A DNA stretch of 6,389 bases from an uncultured Clostridia bacterium. Lineage in GTDB: Bacteria; Bacillota; Clostridia; Oscillospirales; Acutalibacteraceae. Location: assembly GCA_937915775.1 (NCBI GenBank), contig CALGGQ010000418.1:1-6389 (forward strand), given 5' to 3'. The translations under genes and the position numbers were made by a program. The notes below the pieces were generated by a model. That model ran no database searches. It saw only the letters and a program-made list of their open reading frames with translations, and was not told the DNA's origin. Below, piece by piece: positions 5,171-6,389 of this stretch. The first letter of the stretch is position 1, and every line of letters begins with the position of its first letter.

Positions 5171-5178
5171 TATATCAA
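5150..5178 (-). promoter_or_regulatory. Sigma-A-type promoter for queA
   Basis: On the minus strand TTGATA (5173-5178, five of six) and TATAAT (5150-5155, exact) are 17 bp apart. The predicted start near 5143 gives a leader of about 100 nt. No better promoter is visible closer to queA. Because this promoter lies inside the asd leader and the asd promoter lies inside the queA leader, the two 5' ends would overlap by about 40 nt. Confidence 0.55.
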
Positions 5179-5198
5179 GTTGTTAGGAGAATATTTTT

Positions 5199-6281
5199 AT
5201 GAAAATGTACAAGGTCGGAATTGTGGGCGCCACGGGAATGGTTGGTCAGCGCTTTATGACGCTGCTGGAGAACCATCCGTGGTTTGACGTAAAGGTGCTT
5301 GCTGCTTCCGCAAGAAGCGCCGGCAAAACATATGAGGAAGCTATCGGCAGCAAATGGTGTATGGATACGCCGCTTGCCGAAAAATATAAAAAGATGGTCG
5401 TGATGGATGCGACCAATGATATTGAGGCTATTACCACACAGGTTGATTTCGTCTTTTGTGCGGTCAATATGAAAAAGGATGAGATAAAAGCACTGGAGGA
5501 GGAATACGCAAAGCACGAATGCCCCGTTGTTTCCAACAACTCGGCGCACCGGTTTACTGATGACGTGCCGATGGTGGTGCCGGAGCTGAATGCGCAGCAT
5601 ATCAATATCATCCCGTCTCAGAGAAAGCGTCTCGGCACCAAAAGAGGCTTCATCGCCGTAAAATCCAACTGCTCGCTGCAGTCCTATGTTCCGGCACTGT
5701 TTCCGCTGCACAAAAAATACGGTGTAAAGGACGTTCTGGTCTGCACCTATCAGGCAATCAGCGGCGCAGGAAAAACGTTTGAAACCTGGCCGGATATGAT
5801 TGATAACGTCATTCCCTTCATCGGCGGCGAAGAGGAAAAGAGCGAAAAAGAGCCGCTGAAGCTCTGGGGGAATATTGAAGGCGATAAGATTGTTTCTGCT
5901 ACAGAGCCGCATTTCACGGCACAGTGTATCCGTGTTCCCGTTTCCAACGGTCACCTCGGTGCTGTATTTGTACGCTTTGAAAACAAGCCGAGCAAGGAAG
6001 AAATGATTGAATGCTGGAATCAATTCAGCGGCAGAGCGCAGGAACTGGAGCTCCCCTCCGCTCCGAAACAGTTTTTACACTACTTCACCGAAGATGACAG
6101 ACCGCAGATTAAATCAGAAAGAATGCTGGAAAACGGTATGGCGGTTTCCATCGGCAGACTGCGCGAGGACACCCAGTACGATTATAAATTTGTTTGTCTT
6201 TCTCACAACACACTGCGCGGTGCAGCCGGCGGCGCTGTTTTGCTGGCTGAGCTGCTTGCCGCAGAAGGCTATATGAACTGA
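5199..6281 (+). CDS. asd: Aspartate-semialdehyde dehydrogenase, archaeal/fungal-type subfamily
   Basis: Reduces L-aspartyl-4-phosphate with NADPH to aspartate semialdehyde, the branch point to lysine/diaminopimelate, threonine and methionine. The 360-residue protein shows the nucleotide-binding VGIVGATGMVGQRF (6-19), SNNSAHR (112-118), the catalytic cysteine in KSNCSLQ (Cys158), the SGAGKTFETWPDMIDNVIPFI stretch (188-208), GGEEEK (209-214), the substrate-binding Arg245 and catalytic His252 in RVPVSNGH, and a C-terminal NTLRGAAGGA (337-346). Length and these motifs match the asd subfamily of archaea and fungi rather than the classical E. coli form; this version is also found in gut Clostridia. 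AGGAGA (5185-5190) lies eight bases before the first ATG, favouring it over the second Met two codons later. dapA follows after 28 bp in the same operon. Confidence 0.95.
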   Translation: MKMYKVGIVGATGMVGQRFMTLLENHPWFDVKVLAASARSAGKTYEEAIGSKWCMDTPLAEKYKKMVVMDATNDIEAITTQVDFVFCAVNMKKDEIKALEEEYAKHECPVVSNNSAHRFTDDVPMVVPELNAQHINIIPSQRKRLGTKRGFIAVKSNCSLQSYVPALFPLHKKYGVKDVLVCTYQAISGAGKTFETWPDMIDNVIPFIGGEEEKSEKEPLKLWGNIEGDKIVSATEPHFTAQCIRVPVSNGHLGAVFVRFENKPSKEEMIECWNQFSGRAQELELPSAPKQFLHYFTEDDRPQIKSERMLENGMAVSIGRLREDTQYDYKFVCLSHNTLRGAAGGAVLLAELLAAEGYMN

Positions 6282-6309
6282 AAACCCGCTTGACTGAAAG
6301 GAGAAACTA

Positions 6310-6389
6310 ATGAAAGAACCTATCTTTACAGGCTCCGGTGTAGCCATTATCACCCCGATGCACGAGGACAGAACCATTAATTTTGAAGC
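6310..6389 (+). CDS. dapA: 4-hydroxy-tetrahydrodipicolinate synthase, N-terminal fragment (runs off window)
   Basis: Only the first 26 codons are present. They read MKEPIFTGSGVAIITPMHED, then RTINFE, which matches the start of DapA: the F-x-G-x-G-V-A-x-x-T-P strand that opens the TIM barrel, followed by the D/N-F-E motif. DapA condenses aspartate semialdehyde, the product of the gene just upstream, with pyruvate to open the diaminopimelate/lysine branch. AAAGGAG (6297-6303) lies six bases before the ATG. The 28-bp gap to asd has no promoter or terminator, so the two genes are cotranscribed. Catalytic residues lie outside the window. Confidence 0.85.
   Translation, partial: MKEPIFTGSGVAIITPMHEDRTINFE

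Noticed and set aside
5102..5198. Lysine riboswitch in the asd leader
   Set aside because: The leader is under 100 nt and very AT-rich, while the lysine aptamer needs about 170 nt with conserved GC-containing junctions.
5175..6023. Long open frame of 282 codons on the minus strand opposite asd
   Set aside because: It lies entirely antisense to the well-supported asd gene, its translation is rich in Cys, His and Phe without a recognisable domain, and no ribosome site supports it.

Overview
The window looks like chromosomal housekeeping DNA from a spore-forming-lineage Firmicute, most likely a gut Clostridia member of the Oscillospirales/Ruminococcus kind. The grounds are the queA-tgt-yajC-TIGR04086 gene order (as in the Bacillus queA-tgt-yrbF-yrzE cluster), a SpoIIM-like membrane protein beside a Xer recombinase, strong AGGAGG-type ribosome sites, consensus sigma-A promoters and a moderate-to-low GC content. 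The assignment to a group is inference; no rRNA or other marker is present.

Layout, left to right. (1) The 3' part of a XerC/XerD-type tyrosine recombinase, plus strand, ends at 526. (2) Its stop codon directly abuts the stop codon of a minus-strand block that reads leftward: tgt, yajC, a four-helix TIGR04086 membrane protein, then a five-helix SpoIIM-like protein. A plus-strand intrinsic terminator for the recombinase lies inside the SpoIIM-like coding sequence. (3) Upstream of tgt, still on the minus strand, sits a compact type II toxin-antitoxin operon (DinJ/RelB-type antitoxin, YafQ-type toxin) with a perfect-consensus promoter, a palindrome just upstream and its own terminator. (4) Upstream of that is queA. 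(5) A 155-bp AT-rich divergent promoter region separates queA from the plus-strand asd-dapA operon; dapA runs off the right edge.

How the genes work together. Tgt and QueA catalyse consecutive steps of queuosine formation in tRNA (preQ1 insertion at G34, then addition of the SAM-derived cyclopentane-epoxide). YajC is the accessory subunit of the Sec translocase. Asd and DapA lead from aspartyl phosphate to the lysine/diaminopimelate branch, which in spore formers also feeds dipicolinate. The SpoIIM-like protein would act in engulfment if it is a true SpoIIM.

The most informative oddity is the toxin-antitoxin module wedged between queA and tgt, which are usually contiguous. Just upstream of tgt is a short sequence that reads like a second copy of the last codons of queA (D-C-T-L-x-x-stop). 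This suggests that the module came in at the 3' end of queA and left the old gene end behind. Other points of interest are the terminator buried in an antisense coding region, a hairpin that encloses the ribosome site of the TIGR04086 gene, and overlapping face-to-face promoters between queA and asd. I see no CRISPR array, insertion sequence, rRNA, tRNA or riboswitch. No gene-free stretch exceeds 155 bp. I did not find a clearly novel multi-gene system.
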